A DNA stretch of 6,591 nucleotides, taken from the NCBI GenBank assembly GCA_026387595.1, contig JAPLLL010000109.1, positions 1-6,591 of the forward strand. The letters run 5' to 3'. The stretch is from Candidatus Omnitrophota bacterium. GTDB lineage: Bacteria; Omnitrophota; Gorgyraeia; JABMQH01. The translations under genes and the position numbers were made by a program. The notes beneath the pieces were generated by a model. That model saw only the letters and a list, made by a program, of their open reading frames with translations. It ran no database searches and was not told the origin of the DNA. Position 1 is the stretch's first letter. Every line of letters begins with the position of its first letter. Below, one piece after another: positions 5,446-6,591 of this stretch.

Positions 5446-6591
5446 ACATGGCAAACGTAAAGGTAAGATTCGCGCCAAGCCCCACAGGGTACCTGCACGT
5501 CGGAAGCGCGCGCACCGCGCTTTTTAACTGGCTGTTCGCCAGGCATGAAGGCGGAGAGTTTATACTGCGCATAGAAGACACTGACAAGGTGCGCTCCAAG
5601 CAGGAATTCCTGGATGAGATCCTGGATTCGCTTAAGTGGCTCGGCATTAAGTGGGACGGAGAATTGACTTTTCAGAGCAAGCGCGCTTCCTTGTACAGCG
5701 AGGTCGCGAAAAAACTTGTTGCCGCAGGCCATGCGTATGAAAAAGAAGGCGCCGTGCATTTTAAGATGCCGCAGAAGAAATTAAAGATAAATGACATCCT
5801 GCACGGCGATATAGAATTTGATACATCCCTTATTAAGGACCAGGTCCTTATAAAATCCGACGGTTCGCCAACGTATAATTTTGCCTGCGTGGTTGATGAT
5901 TCAGACATGGGCATTACCCATATTATCAGGGGGGACGACCATATCTCCAATACGCCGAAACAGGTTGTGATGTACGAGGCGCTGGGGCTCGTCCTTCCTA
6001 AATTCTGCCATATACCCTTGATACTGGGCGTTGACCGCTCGCGGCTTTCCAAGAGGCACGGCGCGACAAGTATCCGGGACTACAAGGAAGAAGGATTCCT
6101 GCCGGAGGCGCTGGTGAATTACTTGTGCCTTTTAGGCTGGTCGCCCGGCGACGACAGAGAGGTCATGCCTATAAACGATGTCATAAAAGATTTTTCGCTT
6201 GAGAAGATAACAAAGACCGCAGCCGTATTCGATATAAATAAACTACTTTGGGTGAACAGCGAATATATAAAGAAAATGGAGCCTAAAAAACTCGAGGCGC
6301 TTATAATAGATGCGCTGAAAAAAGAAGGCCTGCCCGTTGAAAATTTTGATTCAAATTGGTTCACGAATGTTGTAAAATTATTCAGGGAGCGCATCAAGAC
6401 AACCTATGATTTCATAGGCCTTGCGCGTTGTTTCTTTGAAGATAAGATCGAGTACGATCCTGACGGCGTAAAGAAGTTTTTCAAGGCAGAGACAAGAGAG
6501 GTGCTTAAAAAGGCAACGGAAAAACTCAGCGGCCTGAAAGATTTTAACGCAAAATCAACCGAAGAAGTAATCCGCTCACTGGCCGAAGAAC
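5442..6591 (+). CDS. gltX: Glutamyl-tRNA synthetase, compact form (3' end outside window)
   Basis: A class I synthetase that charges tRNA-Glu with glutamate in the cytoplasm; 383 codons are visible and the frame is open at the right edge, so about 80-100 residues are missing. HIGH-type motif: RFAPSPTGYLHVGSARTALFNW (9-30, HVGS at 19-22). Next come LRIEDTD (42-48), SPTYNFACVVDD (142-153), THIIRGDDHISNT (159-171) and the KMSKS-type motif SRLSKRHGATS (200-210). The helical anticodon-binding region begins near 270. HVGS and LSKR are about 35 residues closer than usual: AYEKEGAVHFKMP (98-110) directly joins two stretches that other GluRS separate by an insertion with Cys/His zinc ligands or equivalent sequence. 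Neither is present. Start 5442 (ATGA overlap with dxs) is preferred over 5448 for its ribosome-binding-site spacing. Whether it also charges tRNA-Gln cannot be judged here. Confidence 0.95.
   Translation, partial: MNMANVKVRFAPSPTGYLHVGSARTALFNWLFARHEGGEFILRIEDTDKVRSKQEFLDEILDSLKWLGIKWDGELTFQSKRASLYSEVAKKLVAAGHAYEKEGAVHFKMPQKKLKINDILHGDIEFDTSLIKDQVLIKSDGSPTYNFACVVDDSDMGITHIIRGDDHISNTPKQVVMYEALGLVLPKFCHIPLILGVDRSRLSKRHGATSIRDYKEEGFLPEALVNYLCLLGWSPGDDREVMPINDVIKDFSLEKITKTAAVFDINKLLWVNSEYIKKMEPKKLEALIIDALKKEGLPVENFDSNWFTNVVKLFRERIKTTYDFIGLARCFFEDKIEYDPDGVKKFFKAETREVLKKATEKLSGLKDFNAKSTEEVIRSLAEE

Noticed and set aside
5019..5759. Long open frame on the minus strand (about 246 codons) across the dxs/gltX junction
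   Set aside because: It lies antisense to two clearly conserved genes, its translation resembles no family I know, and no ribosome-binding site supports it. It arises from codon bias of the sense genes. The same holds for other antisense frames, e.g. 741-1286 and 1558-2136.

Overview
The window is one densely packed bacterial operon, read entirely on the + strand, that enters and leaves the window inside genes. In order it holds: the 3' end of rny (RNase Y), ymdB (TIGR00282-type metallophosphoesterase), xseA and xseB (both subunits of exodeoxyribonuclease VII), an interrupted ispA-like polyprenyl synthase, dxs (1-deoxy-D-xylulose-5-phosphate synthase) and the first ~380 codons of gltX (glutamyl-tRNA synthetase). 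Gaps are 20 bp or less and several junctions overlap or are nearly contiguous (2 bp ymdB/xseA, 2 bp xseB/ispA, 1-base overlap ispA/dxs, ATGA overlap dxs/gltX). No internal promoter, terminator, RNA gene, CRISPR array or insertion sequence with a transposase was seen. No stretch over 300 bases lacks a gene.

The organism is a bacterium with moderate GC and Shine-Dalgarno-type starts. The pairs rny-ymdB and xseAB-ispA-dxs are each widespread in bacteria. Their fusion into one run ending in gltX, with the sequence style, suggests an uncultured candidate-phylum bacterium, possibly Omnitrophota. That placement is an impression from protein style, not shown by the sequence.

Functionally, the first block concerns RNA turnover and signalling (RNase Y and YmdB), the second DNA repair (ExoVII), the third isoprenoid supply (Dxs makes DXP, the entry to the MEP pathway, and IspA would condense IPP and DMAPP to farnesyl diphosphate), and the last tRNA charging. 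These are housekeeping genes and I found no new multi-gene system.

The noteworthy signals are local. The ispA reading frame is broken after the conserved HKTAALI motif, and it also lacks about 20 residues after its second aspartate-rich motif, so it looks decayed. The dxs gene carries five tandem CAGTTNT-like heptads, apparently an in-frame insertion in an inter-domain linker. GluRS is unusually compact and lacks the segment that carries the zinc-binding or equivalent insertion in other GluRS. ymdB contains a perfect 12-bp-arm inverted repeat overlapping a second palindrome, and has Asp where the family usually has Asn in its metal-binding GNH motif.
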